Shown: positions 10,462 to 22,439, counted from the stretch's first letter. The stretch: 64,000 nucleotides of DNA from Tragulus kanchil (GCA_022376925.1 JAIOJX010000031.1:139642854-139706853); one strand, 5' to 3'. Numbers and translations are program-made. Notes: a model not told the origin generated them from the sequence alone.

Positions 10462-12632
10462 AAGTCCTGCCCTCGCGGGGGTGACAGTCGAGTGGGAGAG
10501 GTGGACACAGTGGGGTCATCAAATCATCCTGGAAGCTGTTAGGAACGAGAAGTGAACCCCAAATCAAGCAGCATGAGGCAGCGTGTACGAGCCCTGCTCT
10601 CCTGCTCTGTCCCCTCCAGGTCACCCTGTGCCCGTGCCAGACCCCTTTCCTCCCTCTCCTCTCACACCTACACAGCTCATCACCAAGCCCTATCCATCCT
10701 GCATTCAGCCTGCTCTCAAATCAGCCCACCGGCTCCCCCAGTTCTGTGCCGTCACCTGAGTTCACGCAACTGCAGTTGGCCTGTTGTTGGGCTGGTTGGT
10801 CGGTTGGGTGGTGGGTTGGCTTGGACCACGGCCCTGGCCCCATGTCCATTCCACTCCAGATATGGATCTCGAGGGCTCCTTGCAGAGCACAGTCCGCTCC
10901 CACTGCGGCCTTGCTCAGAAGCTCCTAGAGACCTTCCCACTGCTCCAAGTCAAGTCCCAAACCTGCCCTGCAGGCCCAGAGCCCTCTTCTCCTTGGTCAA
11001 CCCACAGCTTCTCCAACCTTGGAATCAGACTGGACCTACCATCCTCATCCGCCTTCCCGTATTGATGTTCCCATGGAACCTACTATCTATTGGCAGCAAG
11101 CACCAAAAGTCCAATTTTGCCAAGGAATACAGAGAGCTCTCGTGGTGAAATGGTGTGCGCCCTCAAACGAACATCTCAAGTCCTGTCCAGCAGATGGGGA
11201 GGACTGTGGTCTTCCCCTTGAAAAGTTAAAATATATCACAGAGCTCTGACAGATTAGCTCTGCCTTGGGCCACAGTTGGAGGAGATCAATTTATTGAATG
11301 GATGGATGGATGAATAAATGAATGAGGAGCATTAGGGGAATCTAATCGAGATGCAAAATTCAATCCTCACTCCAAACCAATGTTCACAGATGCCTGTGGA
11401 TACTGGTGCAGGGATGCCATCCCCAGCTCTTTCAAGCCCGCTGGGTCTCCCGTCTTCCCAGCAGTCTTCAGTTAAGGACCCATTGGTATACTGGCCAGGA
11501 GCCTTCAGGATACATGTTAGGAGCCATCAGTGTGCAGGTATGGAGTCTTCAGTTCCCCCATTGGTATAACAAGTCCTGCCCTCGGGGTGACAGTCGAGTG
11601 GGAGAGGTGGACCCATCAAATTTCGTTAGGAACGAGAAGTGAACCCCAAATCAAGCAGCATGAGGCAGCGTGTACGAGCCCTGCTCTCCTGCTCTGTCCC
11701 CTCCAGGTCACCCTGTGCCCGTGCCAGACCCCTTTCCTCCCTCTCCTCTCACACCTACACAGCTCATCACCAAGCCCTATCCATCCTGCATTCAGCCTGC
11801 TCTCAAATCAGCCCACCGGCTCCCCCAGTTCTGTGCCGTCACCTGAGTTCACGCAACTGCAGTTGGCCTGTTGTTGGGCTGGTTGGTCGGTTGGGTGGTG
11901 GGTTGGCTTGGACCACGGCCCTGGCCCCATGTCCATTCCACTCCAGATATGGATCTCGAGGGCTCCTTGCAGAGCACAGTCCGCTCCCACTGCGGCCTTG
12001 CTCAGAAGCTCCTAGAGACCTTCCCACTGCTCCAAGTCAAGTCCCAAACCCGCCCTGCAGGCCCAGAGCCCTCTTCTCCTTGGTCAACCCACAGCTTCTC
12101 CAACCTTGGAATCAGACTGGACCTACCATCCTCATCCGCCTTCCCGTATTGATGTTCCCATGGAACCTACTATCTATTGGCAGCAAGCACCAAAAGTCCA
12201 ATTTTGCCAAGGAATACAGAGAGCTCTCGTGGTGAAATGGTGTGCGCCCTCAAACGAACATCTCAAGTCCTGTCCAGCAGATGGGGAGGACTGTGGTCTT
12301 CCCCTTGAAAAGTTAAAATATATCACAGAGCTCTGACAGATTAGCTCTGCCTTGGGCCACAGTTGGAGGAGATCAATTTATTGAATGGATGGATGGATGA
12401 ATAAATGAATGAGGAGCATTAGGGGAATCTAATCGAGATGCAAAATTCAATCCTCACTCCAAACCAATGTTCACAGATGCCTGTGGATACTGGTGCAGGG
12501 ATGCCATCCCCAGCTCTTTCAAGCCCGCTGGGTCTCCCGTCTTCCCAGCAGTCTTCAGTTAAGGACCCATTGGTATACTGGCCAGGAGCCTTCAGGATAC
12601 ATGTTAGGAGCCATCAGTGTGCAGGTATGGAG
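10462..12632. repeat. Tandem duplication 3 (about 1.087 kb, probable assembly duplicate)
   Basis: Copy A is 10462-11545 and copy B 11571-12632. Over the first 60 bases B has lost about 22 bases relative to A (separation 1109 falling to 1087); beyond that the copies match almost base for base, with one T/C difference (aaacctgcc versus aaacccgcc). The 25-base join 11546-11570 is itself a garbled echo of 11464-11495 (tcttcagtt ... cccattggtata). The last 318 bases of B are also the first part of duplication 4. Confidence 0.96.
11297..11330. repeat. Short GGAT/AATG simple repeat (copies near 12384 and 13553)
   Basis: An imperfect tetranucleotide run (ggatggatggatgaataaatgaatg). It appears three times in the window only because it lies in the overlap of duplications 3 and 4. 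Its length is identical in all three. Confidence 0.75.
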
Positions 12633-14652
12633 CCATCTCCCCCTTGCTAAAGCACAGCCTTGAAGCCAGACAAGTGCCAGTGTCCATCAAGGCCAGCGGG
12701 GAGACGTAATCTTCTAAGAAATGTTCATGTCCCTCAGCTCCAAGGAGCCCAGAGTTGGGACAAGAGGCCTATCCAGCAAGAAGACCAGATGGGGGGCTTC
12801 CCCTGGTGGTCCAGTGGGTAAGGACACCACCTTGCAGTGCAAGGGGTGCCAGTTCAATCCCTGGCCTGGGAGGATCCCACATGCCGTGGAGTGGCTGGAC
12901 CGATGTGTCCAACTGCGGAGTCGGAGCTCTGGAGCGCATGCGCCCAGAGCCGGCGCTCAGCAAAGACAGACACCACCGCGATGGGAGGCCCACAGGAGCC
13001 AAAGAACAAAGATGGATGAAAATGGAGAAATGAAAGACCGATGGAAGTGGCCCGCCAGCTCCCCTCCCTCCCCAACCCGACCCCTGCCCTAAATAAATAA
13101 ATAAATAAATAAATTTTAAAAAGAATACCAGATGGCTTCCCAGATTTTGAGAGTCGGGGGTTCCGGCTTCAGGCGAGCAGCACAGAAAAATCCCTCAGGG
13201 AGCTCAGTACAAGTAGGAAGCGAGGCAGGTACCGAAGGCTGGGTTTGCGGAAATAGCTGAAGTGCAAAAGGCCTCCTCTGTCCTGAGCAGCAGCAGTGGC
13301 CGTGCTGGTTTGGAGGACATGAAATGCACCAGCTTCCAGACTAAGCCACTCCCAAGCTTGTGTGGGAAAAGAGACATGGTTCTCTCTCAGTCACTTCTTC
13401 CCCCCCGGCAGCAAATCTGTGGTTATTGCGTGCTTTTGAGAGCGGGGAGAGGAGAGAAAACCTCGTGTGTGTATTCACACTGTAAAATATATCACAGAGC
13501 TCTGACAGATTAGCTCTGCCTTGGGCCACAGTTGGAGGAGATCAATTTATTGAATGGATGGATGGATGAATAAATGAATGAGGAGCATTAGGGGAATCTA
13601 ATCGAGATGCAAAATTCAATCCTCACTCCAAACCAATGTTCACAGATGCCTGTGGATACTGGTGCAGGGATGCCATCCCCAGCTCTTTCAAGCCCGCTGG
13701 GTCTCCCGTCTTCCCAGCAGTCTTCAGTTAAGGACCCATTGGTATACTGGCCAGGAGCCTTCAGGATACATGTTAGGAGCCATCAGTGTGCAGGTCTGGA
13801 GCCATCTCCCCCTTGCTAAAGCACAGCCTTGAAGCCAGACAAGTGCCAGTGTCCATCAAGGCCAGCGGGGAGACGTAATCTTCTAAGAAATGTTCATGTC
13901 CCTCAGCTCCAAGGAGCCCAGAGTTGGGACAAGAGGCCTATCCAGCAAGAAGACCAGATGGGGGGCTTCCCCTGGTGGTCCAGTGGGTAAGGACACCACC
14001 TTGCAGTGCAAGGGGTGCCAGTTCAATCCCTGGCCTGGGAGGATCCCACATGCCGTGGAGTGGCTGGACCGATGTGTCCAACTGCGGAGTCGGAGCTCTG
14101 GAGCGCATGCGCCCAGAGCCGGCGCTCAGCAAAGACAGACACCACCGCGATGGGAGGCCCACAGGAGCCAAAGAACAAAGATGGATGAAAATGGAGAAAT
14201 GAAAGACCGATGGAAGTGGCCCGCCAGCTCCCCTCCCTCCCCAACCCGACCCCTGCCCTAAATAAATAAATAAATAAATAAATTTTAAAAAGAATACCAG
14301 ATGGCTTCCCAGATTTTGAGAGTCGGGGGTTCCGGCTTCAGGCGAGCAGCACAGAAAAATCCCTCAGGGAGCTCAGTACAAGTAGGAAGCGAGGCAGGTA
14401 CCGAAGGCTGGGTTTGCGGAAATAGCTGAAGTGCAAAAGGCCTCCTCTGTCCTGAGCAGCAGCAGTGGCCGTGCTGGTTTGGAGGACATGAAATGCACCA
14501 GCTTCCAGACTAAGCCACTCCCAAGCTTGTGTGGGAAAAGAGACATGGTTCTCTCTCAGTCACTTCTTCCCCCCCGGCAGCAAATCTGTGGTTATTGCGT
14601 GCTTTTGAGAGCGGGGAGAGGAGAGAAAACCTCGTGTGTGTATTCACACTGT
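12315..14652. repeat. Tandem duplication 4 (1169 bp, probable assembly duplicate)
   Basis: Copy A is 12315-13483 and copy B 13484-14652, joined head to tail with no intervening bases and a constant 1169-bp separation. The one difference I saw is A at 12627 versus C at 13796. The contained SINE, its target duplication and its (AAAT)n tail are all copied at the same length. Confidence 0.97.
12793..13127 (+). repeat. CHR-type tRNA-derived SINE, long 3' module (duplicate at 13962-14296)
   Basis: It begins 'gggcttcccctggtggtcc', carries an A-box-like 'tggtccagtgg' and a B-box-like 'gttcaatccctgg', and continues into a long unique body ending in 'aagaccgatggaagtgg', a C-rich patch and an (AAAT)n tail. 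An 8-bp target-site duplication 'ccagatgg' flanks it at 12785-12792 and 13128-13135. The second copy belongs to duplication 4. I am confident it is a SINE; the family name is less certain. Confidence 0.88.
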
Positions 14653-14987
14653 CAAGTTCACATCTGTGACAGGCTTCATAAAGCCAATGGTGCAGATCGA
14701 CAAACCCGGGCGTTGGAAGGACTGATGGACAGACATGAAATGGCAGCGTGTGTGCAGCAAAGCACACTAATGAGGCTAATGAGACCTCATACCGGATGGT
14801 TTCACCACAAATGTCAAGGACTTCAAAGTGACGGCTCCCGGCCCGTTGTGCAGTGAGAGAAGCCCCCGGGCACGCCCAGCCCCAAGGCCCCTGCCACCAC
14901 CTGCGAGGGCCTGTTCACGGTTCCCGGAGGCCATGAGGGCTGTGAGACGGGTTTTCCGGCCTCTACACCTTCTCAACCTCCAATGTA
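14653..14987. other. Unique sequence, no recognised feature
   Basis: Follows the end of duplication 4. No retroposon, RNA or coding signature was seen. Confidence 0.5.
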
Positions 14988-14996
14988 AGAATTCTT

Positions 14997-15184
14997 CCCA
15001 GGACTTCCCTAAGAGTCCAGTGGCTAAGACTCTGCACTCCCAGTGCAGGGGACCCGGGTTTGATCCCTGGCCAGGGAACTAAATCCCACACACAGCAACT
15101 AAAGAGTTCACATGTGCTACTAAAGACCCCACAGGCCATAACTATGACCTGGCGTAGTCAAGTAAATAAGTATGTTTCAAAAAG
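14997..15184 (+). repeat. Short tRNA-head SINE (CHR/Bov-tA type)
   Basis: Head 'ggacttccctaagagtccag' with a B-box-like 'gggtttgatccctggcc', a short body naming itself as the older short form (ggccataactatgacc) and an A/T-rich tail. A target duplication close to 'agaattctt' is visible at 14988-14996 and 15185-15193, which fixes both ends. Confidence 0.82.
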
Positions 15185-15224
15185 AGAATTCTTTCCATAT
15201 CCTAGCCAGCACCCCCTCAGCACC

Positions 15225-15445
15225 CCTCCAGCTCTGCACCTGGTTGTCTCCTCCTTTCCTCCCCTCCAGTTTCTCAAGGTGGGGGACCCCCTTCTCCCCA
15301 TCTCCCCTTCCCTCCCTGTCTGCTTGCTTCCCTCTTCACCCTCGGAGGGTCTGTCCCACCTCCCCTGCCTGCTTTCCCCCGTTCTCTCTTCCTGCTCCTT
15401 TTCCTCCCCATCTTCCCCACCCCACCCCATCCCATCCCACTCCTC
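15225..15445. repeat. Polypyrimidine-rich tract
   Basis: About 220 bases in which the plus strand is overwhelmingly C and T (tcctcctttcctcccctcc and similar), interrupted by short purine stretches near 15280 and 15345. Such tracts can form triplex DNA. No gene is associated with it. Confidence 0.75.
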
Positions 15446-15884
15446 GGGCCCCTCTCTCCAACAGGGAGAAAGGAGCCAGGGAATGGACAGGGCGGTTGGG
15501 GCTTGCGGGAGCTCTCGGGGCTGGGTGAGCTCATCCTACCCCACCTGCTTGGGGGAAGAAGGGTGAAACAGTGCACAGAAGGCCCAGCCGCGGGGAAGAG
15601 ACTCGGGCTGCCAGAACCTCCCAGGCCATACGTGCCAAGCCAGGGTCTGGAGCAACAGCAAGACCAGAGAATCCCCTCCCCTCCCTCAGTAGCAACTGCC
15701 CCGGCCTGGAGTCCCAGGAGAGGCCTTGCATCTGGCCGGAACAGAACCTCTGACAGATGGGATGTCGCTGAGCATGGCAGGAGGGCCTGAGAGATAAGAG
15801 GAGAGGAGAGAGCCAGGCTTGCGGGGGAGCTGAGCGGGCCAAAGCCACAGGGGTCGGTCTTGGAGAGCATGAACTCCAACGGAG
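15446..15884. other. Unique GC-rich sequence, no recognised feature
   Basis: Purine-rich on the plus strand after the polypyrimidine tract. Overlapping open frames on both strands show composition bias only. No domain or splice-supported exon is recognised. Confidence 0.5.
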
Positions 15885-16105
15885 GGTGGCCAGGTTCAAA
15901 TTGCAACTCCATCACCTCTGGGCTGGGTGATCTTGGGCAAATTAAAACTTCTCTGGGCCTCAGTTTTCCTCATCTGGAAAATGGGAATGAGGTCTCAATC
16001 CCCACCTCACAGGGCTGGGGTGATGATCAAACGGGATGCTGCCTATTGTAAATGCTCTACAAACAGCAGCTATTATAATGACGATTATTACAGCTGGATC
16101 CCGTG
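15885..16105 (+). repeat. MIR SINE, well preserved (partial duplicate at 16938-17122)
   Basis: The MIR order is clear on the plus strand: 'ggttcaaattgcaactcc', 'gggtgatcttgggcaaatt', 'ctgggcctcagttttcctca', 'ctggaaaatgggaatgagg', 'cccacctcacagggctgggg' and the tail with 'attgtaaatgctctac'. This is the clearest plus-strand MIR in the window. Confidence 0.75.
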
Positions 16106-17969
16106 CTGGAGCCTCTGAGTGGGTGTCAGGACATTAGCACAGTGGCTGCCCAGGAAATGCCCCCACCCGGAACCTCCCACCCAACTCTGAGGGCGCCCTC
16201 CCACCCAGGCATCTGCATCAGGCAAGGGAGGGTCAAGGCTGAGGACGCATCGCACCCAACAGCTTTTCCACCTGCTTCTGACATCGACAAGGAAGGACCC
16301 CTGTTTGGTGCCTAGAGGGCCGGGGAATCACCTTGACCGTCCATCTGTCCTCCTCCAATTATAACCTTGTGGCCGAGAACAGAGGAGTGCCCGGCGCCTG
16401 CCACCCACCTTGCTCTACAACCTCTCTCTCAGCAATACCCACTCAGCTCTCCTGTGTACCTCCGTGGGGGGCAGTGAGCGCTGGCCGCAGCCGTACGAAG
16501 TTGCCTATGTTGTGCAGGAGACAGACCCTGATAGGAAAATCACACCAAATAAGTGTAAAACCCATTCCAGGTATTTCACACTGATTTTAAAGCTAGGACG
16601 AGAGCCCCGAGGATGGACTTCGCATAAGCAGTATCTTCTTATACTCAGTATTCATTCTTGCCCTAAGTACATTTCTTCTTTGGAGTCCCAAATCTTGAAA
16701 TATCCAAGCTGGATGAGATGGACCTTCACCTTTAGACAGGGAGACTGATACCCAGGGGATGAAGACCCAGTGGTAACCCAGGGCTAGAACTCAGCCTCCT
16801 GACCCCACATGCAGAAGTCTTTCCTCTCCACCCACAGCACATCGACCAGGGTCCACAGAGCGAGATCAGACCGGGTCCAGGCCTCCTGGGAAACTCCAGG
16901 GTGCCAGGCATGACGTCGGCACTGTAACCACACCTCGGGCTGGGTGATCTTGGGCAAATTAAAACTTCTCTGGGCCTCAGTTTTCCTCATCTGGAAAATG
17001 GGAACGAGGTCTCAATCCCCACCTCACAGGGCTGGGGTGATGATCAAACGGGATGCTGCCTATTGTAAATGCTCTACAAACAGCAGCTATTATAATGACG
17101 ATTATTACAGCTGGATCCCGTGCTGGAGCCTCTGAGTGGGTGTCAGGACATTAGCACAGTGGCTGCCCAGGAAATGCCCCCACCCGGAACCTCCCACCCA
17201 ACTCTGAGGGCGCCCTCCCACCCAGGCATCTGCATCAGGCAAGGGAGGGTCAAGGCTGAGGACGCATCGCACCCAACAGCTTTTCCACCTGCTTCTGACA
17301 TCGACAAGGAAGGACCCCTGTTTGGTGCCTAGGGGGCCGGGGAATCACCTTGACCGTCCATCTGTCCTCCTCCAATTATAACCTTGTGGCCGAGAACAGA
17401 GGAGTGCCCGGCGCCTGCCACCCACCTTGCTCTACAACCTCTCTCTCAGCAATACCCACTCAGCTCTCCTGTGTACCTCCGTGGGGGGCAGTGAGCGCTG
17501 GCCGCAGCCGTACGAAGTTGCCTATGTTGTGCAGGAGACAGACCCTGATAGGAAAATCACACCAAATAAGTGTAAAACCCATTCCAGGTATTTCACACTG
17601 ATTTTCAAGCTAGGACGAGAGCCCCGAGGATGGACTTCGCATAAGCAGTATCTTCTTATACTCAGTATTCATTCTTGCCCTAAGTACATTTCTTCTTTGG
17701 AGTCCCAAATCTTGAAATATCCAAGCTGGATGAGATGGACCTTCACCTTTAGACAGGGAGACTGATACCCAGGGGATGAAGACCCAGTGGTAACCCAGGG
17801 CTAGAACTCAGCTCTCCTGACCCCACATGCAGAAGTCTTTCCTCTCCACCCACAGCACATCGACCAGGGTCCACAGAGCGAGATCAGACCGGGTCCAAAA
17901 GAAAGAGAGGCCTCCTGGGAAACTCCAGGGTGCCAGGCATGACGTCGGCACTGTAACCACACCTCGGGC
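15921..17969. repeat. Tandem duplication 5 (1017-1029 bp, probable assembly duplicate)
   Basis: Copy A is 15921-16940 and copy B 16938-17969, fused through a shared 'ggc'. Near its end A lacks an 11-base segment (present in B around 17898) and one base near 16794. Substitutions include T/C in gggaa(t/c)gagg, A/G in ccta(g)(a/g)gggcc and A/C in atttt(a/c)aagc. The indels sit in the last 150 bases of A. Confidence 0.95.
16690..16810 (-). repeat. MIR-like remnant (copies near 17708 and 18800)
   Basis: The sequence 'cctttagacagggagactgatacc', then 'gtggtaacccagggctagaactcag' resembles reversed MIR. It occurs three times because duplications 5 and 6 overlap here. Confidence 0.4.
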
Positions 17970-19843
17970 AGGGCCCTCACGTGGCTCTTGGGAATGAGCA
18001 GCTCCTATACGACCCATGGACTCCGGAGGCGGGTCAGACCATGAACTCGCTGTCTGAAGGAGCAGAGTAGGCTAGATTCCCACTGGTTCTAATCCTGCAA
18101 ACGCACGTGGGCATGAACAAGGACCACGAGAAAGCAGGTTAACAGGGAAGTAGAGTATTCTTGAAAATTTTTTTGTTATCCCAACTCTACTAACTGCTGT
18201 CTTTGCGTCATCTATGGAGTTCTCAGGTTGTCAGACACAGTAACAGGGCCAGACATGGCAGAGATATTCAGATTCTCAGGTCACCATGGGGAAGATCAGG
18301 GGACATTTACAAACTATTATGAAGAAGTTCATGCCATTAATTAGCTCAAAGGGTGGAGGGTGAGAGAACAGGGCAGGAATGAAAAGATACCAGGCTGTGA
18401 GGAAACCAGGTTACACGGCAGTGTATACGCCTCCCCATCGCCAGCTCAGACCTGCTCGCGCCTCTCTTGGAAAGCCTGCTTTCAGGATGAGAATGAAGAA
18501 AGGGGAAGCTGAGCTCCCCAAAGTGCTGGTGAGGGGGCGAGTGGCCCCATGACATCAGGCTCCTCAGCCCCAAGTAGCAAACCTCAGGGGGCCACCCTGG
18601 ACGGACAGCAGGAATCCGGCTCATGAGGACCACGCAGCCTACCTGGGAGCCCGTCTTCCCAGAATGCCCGCTGTGTGGAAGTCCTCCCAGCCTGAGCCGC
18701 GTCTATGGCCCTCCATCCAGGCTCAGCAGGAAGCACCCCACCCCATCTTATACTCAGTATTCATTCTTGCCCTAAGTACATTTCTTCTTTGGAGTCCCAA
18801 ATCTTGAAATATCCAAGCTGGATGAGATGGACCTTCACCTTTAGACAGGGAGACTGATACCCAGGGGATGAAGACCCAGTGGTAACCCAGGGCTAGAACT
18901 CAGCTCTCCTGACCCCACATGCAGAAGTCTTTCCTCTCCACCCACAGCACATCGACCAGGGTCCACAGAGCGAGATCAGACCGGGTCCAAAAGAAAGAGA
19001 GGCCTCCTGGGAAACTCCAGGGTGCCAGGCATGACGTCGGCACTGTAACCACACCTCGGGCAGGGCCCTCACGTGGCTCTTGGGAATGAGCAGCTCCTAT
19101 ACGACCCATGGACTCCGGAGGCGGGTCAGACCATGAACTCGCTGTCTGAAGGAGCAGAGTAGGCTAGATTCCCACTGGTTCTAATCCTGCAAACGCACGT
19201 GGGCATGAACAAGGACCACGAGAAAGCAGGTTAACAGGGAAGTAGAGTATTCTTGAAAATTTTTTTGTTATCCCAACTCTACTAACTGCTGTCTTTGCGT
19301 CATCTATGGAGTTCTCAGGTTGTCAGACACAGTAACAGGGCCAGACATGGCAGAGATATTCAGATTCTCAGGTCACCATGGGGAAGATCAGGGGACATTT
19401 ACAAACTATTATGAAGAAGTTCATGCCATTAATTAGCTCAAAGGGTGGAGGGTGAGAGAACAGGGCAGGAATGAAAAGATACCAGGCTGTGAGGAAACCA
19501 GGTTACACGGCAGTGTATACGCCTCCCCATCGCCAGCTCAGACCTGCTCGCGCCTCTCTTGGAAAGCCTGCTTTCAGGATGAGAATGAAGAAAGGGGAAG
19601 CTGAGCTCCCCAAAGTGCTGGTGAGGGGGCGAGTGGCCCCATGACATCAGGCTCCTCAGCCCCAAGTAGCAAACCTCAGGGGGCCACCCTGGACGGACAG
19701 CAGGAATCCGGCTCATGAGGACCACGCAGCCTACCTGGGAGCCCCGTCTTCCCAGAATGCCCCGCTGTGTGGAAGTCCTCCCCAGCCTGAGCCGCGTCTA
19801 TGGCCCTCCATCCAGGCTCAGCAGGAAGCACCCCACCCCCATC
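17655..19843. repeat. Tandem duplication 6 (about 1.092 kb, probable assembly duplicate)
   Basis: Copy A is 17655-18746 and copy B 18747-19843, directly abutting. The only differences I found are four single-C losses, all in the last 110 bases of A (near 18650, 18665, 18687 and 18742). Error confined to one end of one copy is a consensus-end signature. The first 315 bases of copy A are also the tail of duplication 5, giving three copies of that stretch. Confidence 0.97.
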
Positions 19844-21670
19844 CAGCTGCACACGGGAGCTGACGAAGACCGGGGTCAAGAACGCGTGGGCCCTGGCAGG
19901 CAAGGCAGGCTGAGAGCTGGCCGCCAGATTCTGCACACATTAGGCAAAGCAGACTCATATGCAGCCTGGACGGTAGGTGGAGATAGACAGCCCAGGCAGG
20001 CAGGGGCACGCGTGCCACCCACACAGCCGCTGGCGATCCCTGGTCTCAGAGGCCTGGCCAGGTCAGCCAAGATTGACAAGGGAACAGGCACCTCAAACGG
20101 GCCGCTTTCCTCTGGGCAGCAGGCGGCCCAGCCAGCATGCGAGCTCCAGGGCTGGCAGGGGCCCTCCCTCCAGGAGGCCGTGAAGCGGGAGCCGAGGGCA
20201 GAATCTTCAAGATCAGGCAGCACCCGACCCCAAGGTGCAGTAACTGCTCTGGAGCCTCAGAGAGCAGGCCTCCTCACCACGGGGACGTGTGTGACAGGGC
20301 TGGGTTGGCCTCGCTGGGGACACACAGGGGACGCCCTGTCCTCTGGCAGGATGGGGCACTGGGGTCGAACGCAGCCAGGGGTCCTCATGCTCGAGCCTTC
20401 CTGTTGCCACCAGCTCCGCCCCGGCCCCCGCCCTGCCTAGGGCTGTCAAAACAGGGGAGGAAACGGCTCTTCCTCCAGGCCTCCCCACTTGGGAGGAGAC
20501 CTCTCTGCTCACCCCGAAGCCAGAAACCATGGGTCACCCTGGCACCCCACACTCCCCACTGCCAACACTTAGTCCATTTCCCGGTCCTGTCACCATCTAG
20601 GGCGCCTTCTGCTCTCAACCCCCACCACCTGCACCATCACCTTGGCTTCCCCGGCTGGCCCACATCCACCCTCCTCAAAGCAGTGGCGTGCAATTCAGAG
20701 AGTGACTTTGACGATGCAGAGAACCCCGGGCCCAGCTCCGCCTTGGCCGCGGGGCCCCAAAGGCCTGGTCCCCACAGGGCACCCCATGGTTCACCATGCT
20801 CCCAAGACCACTTGCTGACAGGGCCCCCAACTTGTCAACCACCACCTGCCACAGGATCATTGAGCCTTCTCTCTGGACTACCTCCCCCGCTGTATCTATT
20901 TGTCACCCCACATTCATCTCCAACATCAGTTATTGGGAAGAGCTTTTGCTTCTCTTACATGCCTTCTACTCTTCCCTCAGGACCTACATAGGCGTCTAAT
21001 GATATATGCAGTCACGTGGGGACTTGTCAATTGTCCTTCTCCCCACGAAGGGCACCCAGCGCCAAGCCCAGAGTCTGGCACGCAGTAGGTGCCCCATGAA
21101 CTCCGAGCGAAGCATTCAGTGTGTGAAAACCCTGCTCCTGGGGCCTGGGGTAGATGAGCAGCAGGACCAGCCCCGGACCCACCCCGGAATGAGCCATCAG
21201 CATCCCACAAAGTACAGGCTGTTCTCACCCTGACCTCGCCCATGCTGGCAGGGTGCGTCCACGCCCCCATGCACGCAAACCTCCGGCGGAGGTGACACAC
21301 AGCCTCAGACATCACATGCAGAGCCCTCCCGGGCCAGCAGAACTCATCGCCAGGAAGGTCCCTTGCATCCACCTGGGACCTGGTCACTCCGGGACACCAG
21401 CCTTGTCAGTCTGCCATAGCCTGCCCTGCTGCGCCCCCACCCTGCTCTGGCAGCCCGGGGCCAGCCACCCCCTCACTCCCTCCACGCACAGGGCTTCCCC
21501 AGCTCCCAACCTTCCCCAGCACTGTCCTGAGGCCAAGAAAGCCTTCTTCCTCTCATCGTTTCCGAGAGAGTTCCCATCAAGACCTGAATGTCTGGCTTAT
21601 CGTGGAAATCTGGAAGTATAACTCCAGATCCAGGCTCCAGCAAGGCAGCCGGCGACAGGAAATGGGGAGC
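19844..21670. other. Unique GC-rich sequence, no recognised feature
   Basis: High GC with long overlapping open frames on the plus strand (for example 20137-20991) that lack any recognisable domain and read as Pro/Ser/Gly-rich chance sequence. Around 21060-21090 'gcccagagtctggcacgcag' hints at a decayed L2 or MIR 3' end, too short to call. Confidence 0.5.
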
Positions 21671-21671
21671 A

Positions 21672-22158
21672 GCGATTTCTCTTCAGTCAGTCAGTTCAGT
21701 TCAGTCACTCAGTCACGTCCAACTCTGTGACCCTGCAGCACGCCAGGCTAACCAAACTGATCACATGGATGACAGCCTTGTCTAACTCAATGAAACTACA
21801 AGGCATGCCGTGTCGGGCCACCCAAGACGGATGGGTCATGGTGGAGTTCTGACAAAGCGTGGTCCGCTGGAGGAGGGAAGGGAAGCCACGTCAGTATCTC
21901 TTGCCTTGAGAACCCCGTGAACAGTATGAAAAGGCAAAAAGATATGACATTGAAAGATGAACTCCCTAGGTTGGTAGGGGCCCATATGCTCCTGGCGAAG
22001 AACAGAGAAATAACTCCAGAAGGAAGGGAAAGGCAGAGCCAAGGCAGAAACAACGCCCAGCTGTGCATGTGTCTGGTGGGGAAAGCAAAGCCCAATACTG
22101 TGAGGAACAATACTGCATAGGAACCTGGAATGTTAGGTCCATGAATAAAAGTAAATTT
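21672..22158 (+). repeat. BovB (RTE) LINE, 5' part up to SINE insertion
   Basis: A fragment of the ruminant BovB retrotransposon. It opens with the repeated 'cagttcagttcagtcactcag' block, continues through 'gatgacagccttgtctaactc', 'cagtatgaaaaggcaaaaag' and 'aataactccagaag', and reaches 'ggaacctggaatgttaggtc', the start of the endonuclease-coding region of BovB. Frame is broken throughout, so it is inactive. It is split by a SINE and continues at 22451. Confidence 0.88.
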
Positions 22159-22439
22159 GAGGGGCTTCCCTGGTGGTCCAGTGGGTAAAGACACCGCCTT
22201 GCAGTGCGAGGGGCGTCAGTTCGATCCCCTGCCTGGGAAGATCCCACGTGTCACGGAGTGGCTGGACCTGTGCGTCCCATTGCAAGCCAGCGCTCTGGAG
22301 CACATGTGCCCAGAGCCAGTGCCCTGCCACGAGAGAGGCCACTGCCATGGGAGGCCCGCACGGGCCAAAGAATAAAGACGGATGAAAATGAATGAATGAA
22401 AAACCAATAAAAGAGGCCAAAAGTTTAAAAAAAAAAAAG
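22159..22439 (+). repeat. CHR-type SINE inserted in BovB (duplicate at 23235-23515)
   Basis: Starts 'ggggcttccctggtggtcc', with B-box-like 'gttcgatcccctgcc' and the long 3' body ending 'aaaccaataaaagaggccaa' and an A-rich tail. An 11-bp target duplication 'aaagtaaattt' flanks it at 22148-22158 and 22440-22450. BovB resumes exactly after the right-hand repeat, which proves insertion into an existing BovB. Confidence 0.93.

Noticed and set aside
11297..11330. CRISPR-like regularly spaced repeats, prompted by the three copies
   Set aside because: Spacing of about 1.1 kb and mammalian context exclude it; the copies come from overlapping false duplications.
12315..14652. Recent segmental duplication carrying a SINE
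   Set aside because: The pair is clean with one difference, but it is one of eighteen of the same size and has no flanking homology that would mediate unequal exchange.
19715..20440. 241-codon open frame overlapping the previous one in another frame
   Set aside because: Starts inside a false duplication and overlaps another equally long frame, so neither is convincing.
20137..20991. 284-codon open frame on the plus strand
   Set aside because: Long because the region is GC-rich. The protein is Pro/Ser/Gly/His-rich, overlaps other long frames on both strands, and shows no domain, signal or splice context that I recognise.
22159..22439. tRNA gene call from A- and B-box-like motifs
   Set aside because: The motifs belong to the tRNA-derived heads of SINEs (also at 4918, 12793, 25901, 53581, 61578). 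No cloverleaf with intact stems and anticodon loop is supported.
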